NCBI RefSeq assembly: GCF_000192475.1
Contig: NZ_AEYW01000018.1
Span: 124,001 to 188,000 of the forward strand
From: Ruegeria conchae
GTDB lineage: Bacteria > Pseudomonadota > Alphaproteobacteria > Rhodobacterales > Rhodobacteraceae
Direction of reading: 5' to 3'
DNA length: 64,000 nucleotides
Both the position numbers and the translations under genes were made by a program. Below are positions 44,001 through 51,270 of the stretch, one piece after another. The notes under the pieces were generated by a model. The model was not told the DNA's origin. It searched no databases and was given only the letters and a program-made list of their open reading frames with translations. Positions within the stretch are counted from its first letter, which is position 1. Every line of letters begins with the position of its first letter.

Positions 44001-45829
44001 GCACGTACCCGTTTTTTATCGCGAGACAAGAATGAAACGGCAGTCTCTTCATCTTGTACCCGTTCTGCCAGTTCACCCAGGACATCCTCGAAGACGAACT
44101 CAGGAGCGAGAGAGAAAAGCTGTGGGAATTGTACGAAATCTTCCGAAGCCATCGGCAACTCAGGAAAGAAATTGCGGACATCTTGTACTTTCGCCTGGGC
44201 CGGCAGCCTTTTCAGTTCGGACAGCTTGGCCAATCGACCATCGAAACTTGGGGCAATCCGCAATTTACACAAGTCTGCTTTTTGCCGTCGCAGTTCACTC
44301 TCTGGCCCGCTAATCACCCGTAAGTTCTGCCTCGGTTTTTCCGACAGTGTATTTTCCAAAAAATATTCCAAGATACGCCAAATGGGTGAAACGGCATCAT
44401 GCAGACTGGACCAATCCGGTTCGGAACCTGGGTCAAATTCGGCCTGATCCCAGGACTTCAGAGCGTCTACGAGTCTCTTGAGAGTCAAATCAGACACACC
44501 CACCGCTCGAATGACAGACTTGAAGGCCTGCAAAGACGAGTTGATTGTCGGTATTCCTATTTTTTCCAATGACCTTTCTTGATCAGCCCCGAATTGCGCT
44601 GGCAAAAGCCTACAATCGGAACGGCCAACCCATTCGTCGGCACTCGTCAAATAAATACTGGCGTCGACCGCTGCTTCAGAAATCTCCGCCCAGAACACCC
44701 CGAAGTGGTCATCGTTTCGATTTTGGTACGCTTCGTCTAAGAGCTTCCAAAGCCCCTTGGGACCGAGAACATCCTTCAAGCTTTCCAAACGCCCAGCGAC
44801 CTCCTGGGCGGCATACCCCAAAAGCATCTCGTTCCAATATCGTTCGTGCTGCTCGCCCGTGAGAACGAGAGCTTTTCGTGTTTGCTCCGGAAAAAAGTCA
44901 GCGTTGATGTGGCAGGGTACCGGCGAATCCTGTTCGGTGGGCAGGTACGCAAAAAGTCGTCCCGTACGTTCCTCTTGATCGTCGAGACGAAAGGCGATTT
45001 GAGCGGTCGTCTGTCGGTCTAGCCTCTCTATCGCCACGAATCTTTCTTTCAGCGGGCGCGCTGCCTCTTCGGCATCCAGATGAATGACGTACCACTTTTC
45101 GCGTCTATTCTTTCTTTCGAAAAAAAGTTCTAGGTGGTTTTCATCTTCGACGGACTTCTGAACGAAACTCACTCTTTTTCCGTTCAGTAAGACCTCTATC
45201 GAACCCAAGTTTTTAAGGAATAGAAGGCAATCCTCGGCGGTGGTCACCAGATCGTCTTTAAGTGCCTTTAGGCTTTCTAACGAAAAGGCCGAAGCGCTGA
45301 GAGCCTCCCGAATTGGGCTTCGATCATCCAGCGCCCAAGTAATCTGAATCTCCGATCCATCGACCGGGTCGATCGTTCGGATCTGGTTCTTTTCAGACAG
45401 AGGGTCGAGCGTTAGTTCAACGTCCCCAGAACGAATGATGGGTTGATCCGTCAATTGGTAAACCGAGACAAAACCGATACCGAACCTACCGATCAATCCG
45501 GGTTGGTTGTATTTGTTTCCGCTTCCTACCTTGCTGATCGCGTGGAAGTCACAAGCCTTTCGCTTCCTAAGCTGCGGACTTCCATTCGTCGTCCAAAGGC
45601 ATTCATCCGAGTTCAGTCCACAGCTGAGGAACTCTGCGTCGTTCCACACGACCAACGCCTCGTCAGTGATGTCGAACCGAATGCTCTTTGCACCCGCATC
45701 ATCGGCATTCTGGATGATTTCGCGCGCCATGGAGTCGAATCCCTGTAGACCCGTCAGAATCTGCCGAATGTTGCTAATCAGTGGTGCAGAGTAAGATAGC
45801 TCTCGCACCCTATTCACAAGGTTGGACAC
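41024..45829 (-). CDS. sacsin-like GHKL ATPase with DUF3883 nuclease-like domain
   Basis: 1601 residues. The Hsp90/sacsin-type ATPase is at the N-terminus, with Glu-Ile-Ile-Gln-Asn-Ala-Asp-Asp-Ala-Gly (about 37-46) and Gly-Arg-Phe-Gly-Ile-Gly-Phe (about 117-123). A long helical middle of about 1000 residues and a low-complexity Ser/Gly/acidic linker follow. The DUF3883 domain has His-Phe-Asn-Pro-Gly-Tyr-Asp (1448-1454) and Ile-Glu-Val-Lys-Gly (1468-1472), a PD-(D/E)XK-like pattern. The last 60 residues, with Phe-Gly-Ile-Gly-Thr-Ile, resemble the small beta-barrel tail of UvrD/PcrA. Its stop lies just before the helicase start, so they form a pair. It may be a large sensor-nuclease for defence. 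Confidence 0.8.
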   Translation of the reverse strand: MSNLVNRVRELSYSAPLISNIRQILTGLQGFDSMAREIIQNADDAGAKSIRFDITDEALVVWNDAEFLSCGLNSDECLWTTNGSPQLRKRKACDFHAISKVGSGNKYNQPGLIGRFGIGFVSVYQLTDQPIIRSGDVELTLDPLSEKNQIRTIDPVDGSEIQITWALDDRSPIREALSASAFSLESLKALKDDLVTTAEDCLLFLKNLGSIEVLLNGKRVSFVQKSVEDENHLELFFERKNRREKWYVIHLDAEEAARPLKERFVAIERLDRQTTAQIAFRLDDQEERTGRLFAYLPTEQDSPVPCHINADFFPEQTRKALVLTGEQHERYWNEMLLGYAAQEVAGRLESLKDVLGPKGLWKLLDEAYQNRNDDHFGVFWAEISEAAVDASIYLTSADEWVGRSDCRLLPAQFGADQERSLEKIGIPTINSSLQAFKSVIRAVGVSDLTLKRLVDALKSWDQAEFDPGSEPDWSSLHDAVSPIWRILEYFLENTLSEKPRQNLRVISGPESELRRQKADLCKLRIAPSFDGRLAKLSELKRLPAQAKVQDVRNFFPELPMASEDFVQFPQLFSLAPEFVFEDVLGELAERVQDEETAVSFLSRDKKRVRAFYDFLVEYPRDEDHDYSSNVASTPFLAGHGRFLTPRLAVLPGGFDDPIGRFDTLDLDYFGDRARKFLKEVLEVETLTLQAYIEEHLADILDEDLSNEHYVALLDVLVSKKDLLDKEGTRETLAALHLVKTKDGLLRAARDCYAKTDALAEILGDDDALWVDESIFGESRKELYLGFFRSLGMRSRPSLTHALDRIEVVVEDPPSDKTRGAISKIFGFILEVYQDEILAKNEEQFEDEISRMRHTDWLPAEKEGKLDTEYWYSPHELYQPFRAGGFSSQVAVLGVTGMGRRLNREFLEFLQMPAEPDTSIIVDHLEDCIERGLEPSKHSYQILSERLKKEGDQFFIERLKNERCIYAPKRKEFIGTDRFFWSKPHLARYCFKAPEWMHEYKELFDFLGVTEEPSTETYVDVLIDIADEFGGDASLLPGEISLVHDVCTRTLSEKLRDNPAGTSLHLERLREHPFLFTLAGTLAFVDEVAIQDSDWLAEPFGGDLDARLVRSSAETVELIDWFKIRPLSLVTRLEIVDLGDVIDDEDATQLVRERSDLLGWLCVDLRRETRIHLEKTLRNIELVRTDALTARSIFDLDDVPFASPPRNDEVVFDSNEARVYVLLDLPGNYWIPAFRAIFSTLLAGESKASIGQFALIAKLVLSANSREDAAYELRQAGYGAPETEEFPTEVLPEDEIGELGFGTGSEQDPADWEVEDDEVIDDPDIGAEKAASDADIAAEAKKKTTGIESSGTQEPGHKRSEGSSGSATSETPGSSSGSSSIDKDPAKTTRKARTEWMRSYVKPEKDELGEAGKGSGPSRERISAIDEAAMKAVMDYELNRDFLPERQPHFNPGYDVMSRSKNADEKRLIEVKGLDGEWTDRGVKLSRTQISFAQDHPDEAWLYVVEHALEPKKRKINAIKNPFFKADEFWFDRVWREVAEEKGGDYKAQFVAGRRIQVEGFGIGTILEIKKIGVMTQLKIEFKDWGTKSITFNATTMELLED

Positions 45830-46276
45830 TGCTTGATTCCGTTCTTCAGCCTAAGTCGTTGATCCACTCAAAAAGCGGTGCTGATTTGATTGTGCACCCT
45901 TCCGTCTTCGTAACTGTGTTTTCTGCAATGAATACGGCAAATCTATGATTTACATCAAGTAATGAGCCTCTGGGCATTTGCTACGATCTTACTAGGCTGC
46001 CGGAACGTTGGTCAGCCTAAAATAGCCAGTCATGTTTACGGTCCAGTGTTTAGAGTGAGATTGATGCTGGACGAACAAAACTTGTAGAATGCCTCGTGAG
46101 AGTTCGAAACCAAGCGAGAAATTTCGCATTGGGACCCATCGAAACGAAAGGTATCGGTTGTCTGTGAGCTATACAAAAATTAGAGTGGAAGAAAACAGGC
46201 GTCTCCTTTTCGACTTGGCTCTGGGTGACTGGTGGCGCTGAAAAGACTCGGTGGTAGCAGTTAGAGCCATCATCAA
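45830..46276. other. divergent intergenic region between the sacsin-ATPase and dcm genes
   Basis: 447 bp without a convincing gene. It must carry the divergent promoters for the minus-strand defence row and the dcm-vsr-helicase operon. The part from 45890 to 46200 is AT-rich. A 25-codon frame with a GTG start (about 46165-46242) has no supporting signal. No clear palindrome or T-run hairpin stood out. Confidence 0.5.
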
Positions 46277-47392
46277 ATGGGAGGCCCCGAGCACGTGGCG
46301 AACATTGCCTGCATCGATCTGTTCTGTGGAGCCGGCGGCCTTACTCGGGGGCTTCAGAACGTCGGTGTGAACGTCGTCGCTGGGGTCGATGTCGACCAGG
46401 CATGCAAACACGCTTTCGAAGTCAACAACAATGCAAAGTTTCTCCTCGAAGACGTCAGCGAGTTGGCGCCTGAGAAGCTGAACGATCATTTTGGAGACGC
46501 ATCAATACGGGTGCTCGCAGGTTGCGCCCCGTGTCAGCCGTTCTCGACATATTCGCAGCGTTACGAAACCGTCGGCACGCCGCGTTGGGGCCTGATGTAT
46601 CATTTCGCGCGCCTCGTCAAAAACACACGACCCGAATTCGTGACCATGGAAAACGTGCCCACGGTGATCAAGCACGACGTCTACAAGGACTTCGTTAGAA
46701 CGCTCGTGAATCTCGGCTATCGCGTCTCGAGTGGCGTCGTGGATTGCACGAAATACGGGCTCCCGCAGACCCGGCGCAGAACCGTGCTCTTGGCCTCGTT
46801 GGACCGAACGATCGAACTGATCGCCCCACCCGAAGACGCAATACACACCGTACGAGACGCGATCGGCACCATGCCAGCGCTCAAACAGGGTCAATCATCC
46901 GAGGATGATCCGCTTCACGCGGCCGCTCGTCTTTCGGATCTAAACCTCGAACGTATCCGCGCGTCCCGACCTGGAGGCACCTGGCGGGATTGGCCGCAAG
47001 AGCTCGTCGCCGAATGCCATCGCAAAGACAGCGGCCGCACTTATCCCGGCGTCTACGGCCGGATGGTCTGGGATGCACCGTCGCCGACAATGACGACGCA
47101 GTTTTTCGGCTTCGGCAACGGTCGCTTCGGCCATCCAGAGCAAGACCGGGCCATTACGTTGCGCGAAGGCGCCATTTTACAGGGATTTCCACTCGATTAT
47201 TCTTTCGTTCCTGAGGGATCCCCTATTCATTTCAAGACATTGGGGCGAATGATCGGAAATGCCGTTCCGGTCACCCTCGGAGAAATCATTGGACAGAGTA
47301 TCTTGGCAAGTCTCGACGAGACCGAAAAACCGACGAACAGAGAAGACGATCATGAAACCAAGCGGGAGTGTGGTAAAACCCTCGTCGCCTGA
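46277..47392 (+). CDS. dcm: DNA (cytosine-5) methyltransferase
   Basis: 371 residues with the ordered C5-methylase motifs: Asp-Leu-Phe-Cys-Gly-Ala-Gly-Gly (14-21, AdoMet site), Pro-Cys-Gln-Pro-Phe-Ser (85-90, catalytic Cys86), Glu-Asn-Val-Pro (125-128), Gln-Thr-Arg-Arg-Arg (164-168) and Gly-Asn-Ala-Val-Pro near the end. The target-recognition region between the last two is short. Its 3' end overlaps vsr by 41 nt. It probably protects host DNA within the linked restriction or DISARM-like module; no classical restriction endonuclease gene is adjacent. The start is uncertain because the ATG at 46277 has only a weak ribosome-binding site. Confidence 0.9.
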   Translation: MGGPEHVANIACIDLFCGAGGLTRGLQNVGVNVVAGVDVDQACKHAFEVNNNAKFLLEDVSELAPEKLNDHFGDASIRVLAGCAPCQPFSTYSQRYETVGTPRWGLMYHFARLVKNTRPEFVTMENVPTVIKHDVYKDFVRTLVNLGYRVSSGVVDCTKYGLPQTRRRTVLLASLDRTIELIAPPEDAIHTVRDAIGTMPALKQGQSSEDDPLHAAARLSDLNLERIRASRPGGTWRDWPQELVAECHRKDSGRTYPGVYGRMVWDAPSPTMTTQFFGFGNGRFGHPEQDRAITLREGAILQGFPLDYSFVPEGSPIHFKTLGRMIGNAVPVTLGEIIGQSILASLDETEKPTNREDDHETKRECGKTLVA

Positions 47393-47780
47393 GGCTTCGG
47401 CTCGACTGGCGCGCGTCAGACAGAAAGACACGGCGGCGGAGCTCCGATTGAGACGCACGCCGCACGCACGCGGGCTGCGATACCGTCTTCATATCCCACT
47501 TCTCGAAAAACCACGTCGCGTGGCGGACATCGTCTTCAGGCGCAGGAAGCTAGCGATCTTCGTCGATGGCTGCTTTTGGCATGGTTGCCCCCAACACGGC
47601 ACCAGTTCCAAGAGCAATGCCGATTTCTGGCGAGACAAAATCGAGACGAACAAGCGGCGCGACCTCGATACGAACCGACGCCTCACCGAAGCCGGCTGGC
47701 GTGTCTTACGGGTCTGGGAGCACGAAGACGCCGAAGACGCGGCCGATCGGATAATGAAAGCATTGGAGTTCGACGCATGA
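47352..47780 (+). CDS. vsr: very short patch repair endonuclease
   Basis: 142 residues from the ATG at 47352, inside the 3' end of dcm. Family motifs are Lys-Asp-Thr-Ala-Ala-Glu-Leu-Arg-Leu-Arg-Arg, Arg-Val-Ala-Asp-Ile-Val-Phe with the metal-binding Asp, and Val-Asp-Gly-Cys-Phe-Trp-His-Gly-Cys with the zinc/catalytic residues. It nicks next to T:G mismatches produced by deamination of 5-methylcytosine, so it is a natural companion of the cytosine methylase. Its stop overlaps the helicase ATG as ATGA. Confidence 0.9.
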   Translation: MKPSGSVVKPSSPEASARLARVRQKDTAAELRLRRTPHARGLRYRLHIPLLEKPRRVADIVFRRRKLAIFVDGCFWHGCPQHGTSSKSNADFWRDKIETNKRRDLDTNRRLTEAGWRVLRVWEHEDAEDAADRIMKALEFDA

Positions 47781-50317
47781 CATCGATGGAGCCCACATCC
47801 GGCGAACGAACCATCTCCTTTGCGCCTCCAGAGGTCGGTCAATTGGTCGACGTTCGGCGGCGCCAATGGATCGTGGCTGATGTCGATAGCAGCGCCCTTC
47901 GCCCCGGAGCGCCCAAGCAGAGCCGCGTGCGCCTGGCTTCGATTGACGAAGATGCGCTCGGTGAAGAACTCGAAGTTATTTGGGAGTTGGAACCCGGCGC
48001 CCACTCCCTGGAACGCGCCGGTTTGCCAACGATGACGGGTTTCGACGACCCAGAAGATTTGCAAGCCTTTCTAGACGCCGTGCGGTGGGGAGCTGCCACG
48101 AATGCAGATCGCGGCTATCTGCAGTCGCCGTTTCGAAGTGGTGTCAGTATCGAGGACTATCAGCTGGACCCTCTGGTGCGGGCCATCGACATGGCGCGTA
48201 CGAACCTCCTCATCGCAGACGACGTCGGTTTGGGAAAGACGATCGAAGCAGGCCTCGTCGTTCAGGAAATGCTTCTGCGCCATCGAGCGCGCACCCTGCT
48301 CGTGCTTTGCCCCGCCTCGCTGCAGGAAAAGTGGCGTCTCGAAATGGAGGAGAAGTTTGGCCTCGAGTTCAAGATCGTCGACACGGACTACGTCAAGGCT
48401 CTACGCCGCAAACGTGGGCTCCACGCCAACCCTTGGACGTCCTACCCTCGGCTGATCACGTCGATCGACTGGGCCAAGCAAGGTGAAGGATTGCGGCTCT
48501 TCAAAGACGCCATTCCCGCCCATATCGGGCATCCACGCAAGTTCGATCTGATGATCGTCGACGAGGCCCATAACGTTTCACCTACGGTTGGCAAATGGGC
48601 GGTAGAGAGCCTGCGAACGCGATTGGTCCGACTTATCGCCCCGCATTTCCAGCACAAACTCTTTTTGACGGCGACGCCACATGATGGATACACCGAGTCC
48701 TTCACGGCTTTGCTCGAACTTCTCGACGATCAAAGGTTTGCCCGGAACGTTCTTCCCAACGAGACGCAACTGTCTCGCGTGATGGTCCGCCGCCTCAAGA
48801 GCGACTTGGTCGACGCGAACGGAAAGAAGATCTATCCGGAGCGTCGTCTGGAAGCCCTCGAAGTCCAGTATTCCGAAGAGGAACACGCGGCTCGCAAACT
48901 CCTGGATGACTACATTGCTGAGCGAACGGGCAACGATGCCGGTGGTCAAGCTGGCGCCTTCGTCTACCAGCTCCTCAGAAAACGTCTCGCGTCGTCACCG
49001 GCCGCCTTCGCGGCCACCCTCGAAAAACACATCGAAACGATCGAAGGCCGCAGACCGACCGAACGCAAGTCGAGCAAGCTCGACGAACGGATCCTTCGGC
49101 GCGCAATAGACCGCACACGGGAAGACTACGACGATGACGATCTTCGGGAGACCGCAGAGAGCGAAGCACTCGAAGAGATCGGTCGCCGACTGCGACCGCC
49201 GACGGACAAGGAAAGCCGCCTGCTCGCCCAGCTGAGCGGTTGGGCCAATGGCGCGCGGCATCGCTCCGACGCCAAAGCAGACGCCATTCTCGAGTGGTTG
49301 GAAAGCCATCTGAAGAAAGACGGGGAATGGACCGAAGAACGCGTGATCCTCTTTACCGAATATCGCGCCACGCAAACCTGGTTGCAGGAAATCCTCGTGA
49401 GCCATGATTTCGGCGGGGATCGACTGCGCATGATCTTTGGGGGCATGGACAAGGATGAGCGCGAGGAAATCAAAGCCGCATTCCAAGCCGACCCGTCCAG
49501 ATCACCCGTCAGGATCCTGCTCGCAACGGATGCAGCTTCCGAAGGGATCGATCTGCAGAACCATTGTCATTTGATGATCCATCTCGAGATCCCCTACAAC
49601 CCGAACGTCATGGAACAACGCAATGGCCGTATCGATCGACACGGGCAGCGTGCAGACGAGGTCGTCATTTGGCACCCAGTAGATGCGGACGGCTCTCACG
49701 GCCAGGACATCCTGAAGGCCCTTCAAAAGCTCGATACGATGCGCGCCGACATGGGCAGCGTCAACCCCGTGATTGCTCCACAACTGCCAGACCTTCTGGA
49801 AGGCCGCCGCAAGACGCTCGACACGACGCTCGCGGATGCGCGCATCGCGCGATCCAAGCAATTCGTACGGGCTGAAAAAGACCTCGGAGAGCGGGTCAAG
49901 AAGCTCCACGACCGATTGGCTGAAACACGCGATCTGCAACACTTCTCGCCTGGAAACGTCGAACGCTGTGTCCGAACGGCCCTCCGCCTCGCGGATTGGC
50001 CAGATCTCGAGCCCGTCTCTCTCGAGAACGCTCCTGACGGAACGGCGTTCAAAATGCCCGCGCTATCCGGATCCTGGCAGCGCTGTCTCGAAGGCCTACA
50101 GCATCCGTTTTCGGGCGAGGTCCGCCCGATCACCTTCGATCACGAGGTGGCAAAGGGGAGAGATGACGTCGTGTTGGTGCACCTCAACCACCAACTGGTG
50201 CAAATGAGGGTGCTGTCAGACGAATTCGAACCAGTCTCAGTTTGCCGCGGGAACCGTGAACCTATCCGGAACAAAGTTGACGCCACTCGGCAAGAGCGGC
50301 GCTGCGTGTCAACTTGA
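47777..50317 (+). CDS. drmD: DrmD-type SNF2 helicase of DISARM, 3' end replaced by an IS
   Basis: From ATG 47777 (ATGA with vsr) there are 810 native codons up to the IS border at 50208, then about 36 codons of IS sequence to a TGA at 50315. The opening (Gly-Gln-Leu-Val-Asp-Val-Arg-Arg-Arg-Gln-Trp-Ile-Val-Ala) and Asp-Asp-Val-Gly-Leu-Gly-Lys-Thr (148-155) match DrmD helicases. So do Val-Asp-Glu-Ala-His, Leu-Thr-Ala-Thr-Pro-His and Gln-Arg-Asn-Gly-Arg-Ile-Asp-Arg. Those are usually about 1000 residues or more, so the C-terminus is lost. DISARM class 1 normally continues with drmMI, drmA, drmB and drmC; none is in the window. The ATPase core is intact, but system function is doubtful. Confidence 0.8.
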   Translation: MTSMEPTSGERTISFAPPEVGQLVDVRRRQWIVADVDSSALRPGAPKQSRVRLASIDEDALGEELEVIWELEPGAHSLERAGLPTMTGFDDPEDLQAFLDAVRWGAATNADRGYLQSPFRSGVSIEDYQLDPLVRAIDMARTNLLIADDVGLGKTIEAGLVVQEMLLRHRARTLLVLCPASLQEKWRLEMEEKFGLEFKIVDTDYVKALRRKRGLHANPWTSYPRLITSIDWAKQGEGLRLFKDAIPAHIGHPRKFDLMIVDEAHNVSPTVGKWAVESLRTRLVRLIAPHFQHKLFLTATPHDGYTESFTALLELLDDQRFARNVLPNETQLSRVMVRRLKSDLVDANGKKIYPERRLEALEVQYSEEEHAARKLLDDYIAERTGNDAGGQAGAFVYQLLRKRLASSPAAFAATLEKHIETIEGRRPTERKSSKLDERILRRAIDRTREDYDDDDLRETAESEALEEIGRRLRPPTDKESRLLAQLSGWANGARHRSDAKADAILEWLESHLKKDGEWTEERVILFTEYRATQTWLQEILVSHDFGGDRLRMIFGGMDKDEREEIKAAFQADPSRSPVRILLATDAASEGIDLQNHCHLMIHLEIPYNPNVMEQRNGRIDRHGQRADEVVIWHPVDADGSHGQDILKALQKLDTMRADMGSVNPVIAPQLPDLLEGRRKTLDTTLADARIARSKQFVRAEKDLGERVKKLHDRLAETRDLQHFSPGNVERCVRTALRLADWPDLEPVSLENAPDGTAFKMPALSGSWQRCLEGLQHPFSGEVRPITFDHEVAKGRDDVVLVHLNHQLVQMRVLSDEFEPVSVCRGNREPIRNKVDATRQERRCVST

Positions 50318-51026
50318 AGGTGTCTCGGCTGGTGAGCGATCGTTCCTGATTGAAGTGATTGTAGACGGAGGAATGAACGGAGGCGAATTTCTGTAAACTT
50401 CGCATGCGCCTGAAACGTTGCATCGCGCGTTCGCGTCGTCGGAAAGGCAGGTGCGAGTTCTCGACGCGGTTGTTGAGCCACCTGCCCGTCCTTTGTTTTT
50501 CGAGCGCACCCAGTTCTCTGAGCGCGGCTCTGTATGAGGCAAAGCGATCCGTGACGACGGTTTCCGCTTTGCCGTGTCGCTTCATTAACTTCTTGAGGAA
50601 TTTCAGTGCTGCAGCTTTGTTTCGGCGTTTGGTGACAACGGCTTCCAGCACCTCGCCTTCGTGATCAACAGCCCGCCAAAGACAATGCCGCTTGCCATTT
50701 ACCTTCACGAAAACTTCGTCCACGTGCCACTTCCATTTGGAGAACGCGCGCAGTTGCTGAACACGCTTCCGTCTGATCTCAGCAGCAAACATCGGCCCGA
50801 ACCTGTTCCACCAATATCGGACAGTTTCGTGGCTCACGTCGATGCCTCGCTCGTGCAACAGATCTTCGACATTCCGAAGCGAGAGCGGGAAACGGACGTA
50901 CAGCATCACCGCAAGGCGGATGATCTCTGGGCTGGTTTTAAAGTACTTGAAAGAGGCAGGCTTGGTCATGGACAAAAGCTACGCAACCGCCCTGCCCCGC
51001 TCAAGCAATGTTAATCTGACAAGACC
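50209..51026 (-). mobile_element. IS6-like insertion sequence, 818 bp, intact copy
   Basis: The left end is GGTGCTGTCAGA and the right end, read inward, GGTCTTGTCAGA. It contains one full transposase gene. Length, ends and orientation equal those of the copy at 7604-8421. The left neighbour is the interrupted DrmD-type helicase and the right neighbour a truncated GlxA-type regulator, with no 8-bp duplication. The two sides were therefore probably not contiguous before the insertion or rearrangement. Confidence 0.88.
50262..50969 (-). CDS. IS6-family transposase
   Basis: 235 residues from the ATG at 50969; a TTG at 50975 is a possible earlier start. The DDE catalytic residues are Asp84 (Trp-His-Val-Asp-Glu), Asp141 (Thr-Asp-Arg-Phe-Ala-Ser) and Glu180 (Arg-Arg-Arg-Glu). 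An N-terminal helix-turn-helix contains His-Glu-Arg-Gly-Ile-Asp-Val-Ser-His-Glu-Thr-Val. IS6-family enzymes work by replicative transposition, forming cointegrates with directly repeated copies, which fits the two same-way copies in this window. No lesion is visible, so it is probably active. Confidence 0.92.
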   Translation of the reverse strand: MTKPASFKYFKTSPEIIRLAVMLYVRFPLSLRNVEDLLHERGIDVSHETVRYWWNRFGPMFAAEIRRKRVQQLRAFSKWKWHVDEVFVKVNGKRHCLWRAVDHEGEVLEAVVTKRRNKAAALKFLKKLMKRHGKAETVVTDRFASYRAALRELGALEKQRTGRWLNNRVENSHLPFRRRERAMQRFRRMRSLQKFASVHSSVYNHFNQERSLTSRDTFKLTRSAALAEWRQLCSG

Positions 51027-51256
51027 CTATCGACTGCTACTGTCAGCCCTGAAGAAGAATTTATGCTATCGCCCGTTTCGCTGGCTGTTTTCCACTGAAA
51101 GAAGGCCTTACCCATTGCTTCGTTGGCGGCGGCCAGAGAGTCGATGCCGGATCCCAGTTCCAATGCCGAGAACCCGGGCATCAATAAGAATACGAAGCGG
51201 TTCACCTCAACAAGTTCACTTAGAACCACATCCATGTCTTTCTCTGGCCGCCCCAT
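51027..51256 (-). pseudogene. GlxA-type AraC regulator, only the N-terminal part left
   Basis: The first 76 residues, from an ATG with an AGGAG ribosome-binding site, match the DJ-1/PfpI-like sensor domain of GlxA-family regulators: Phe-Val-Phe-Leu-Leu-Met-Pro-Gly-Phe-Ser, then Ser-Leu-Ala-Ala-Ala-Asn. The IS begins directly after, removing the rest of the sensor domain and the AraC DNA-binding domain. The gene starts 15 nt after the dimethylglycine-dehydrogenase-like gene ends. GlxA-type proteins such as GbdR control betaine and carnitine breakdown in other bacteria, so it probably regulated its neighbours and is now inactive. Confidence 0.8.
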
Positions 51257-51270
51257 GGTTTTTCTCCTGA

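Noticed and set aside
46165-46242. 25-codon frame in the divergent defence promoter region
   Set aside because: GTG start without a ribosome-binding site, no overlap coupling and no similarity that I recognise.
46277-50317. Complete restriction-modification system
   Set aside because: Vsr is a mismatch-repair nickase, and no restriction endonuclease gene is next to the methylase.
7604-51026. A single classical composite transposon with target-site duplication
   Set aside because: The 8 bp outside the two IS copies do not match each other, nor do the inner flanks, and a relic IS end lies inside. Several events are more likely than one insertion.
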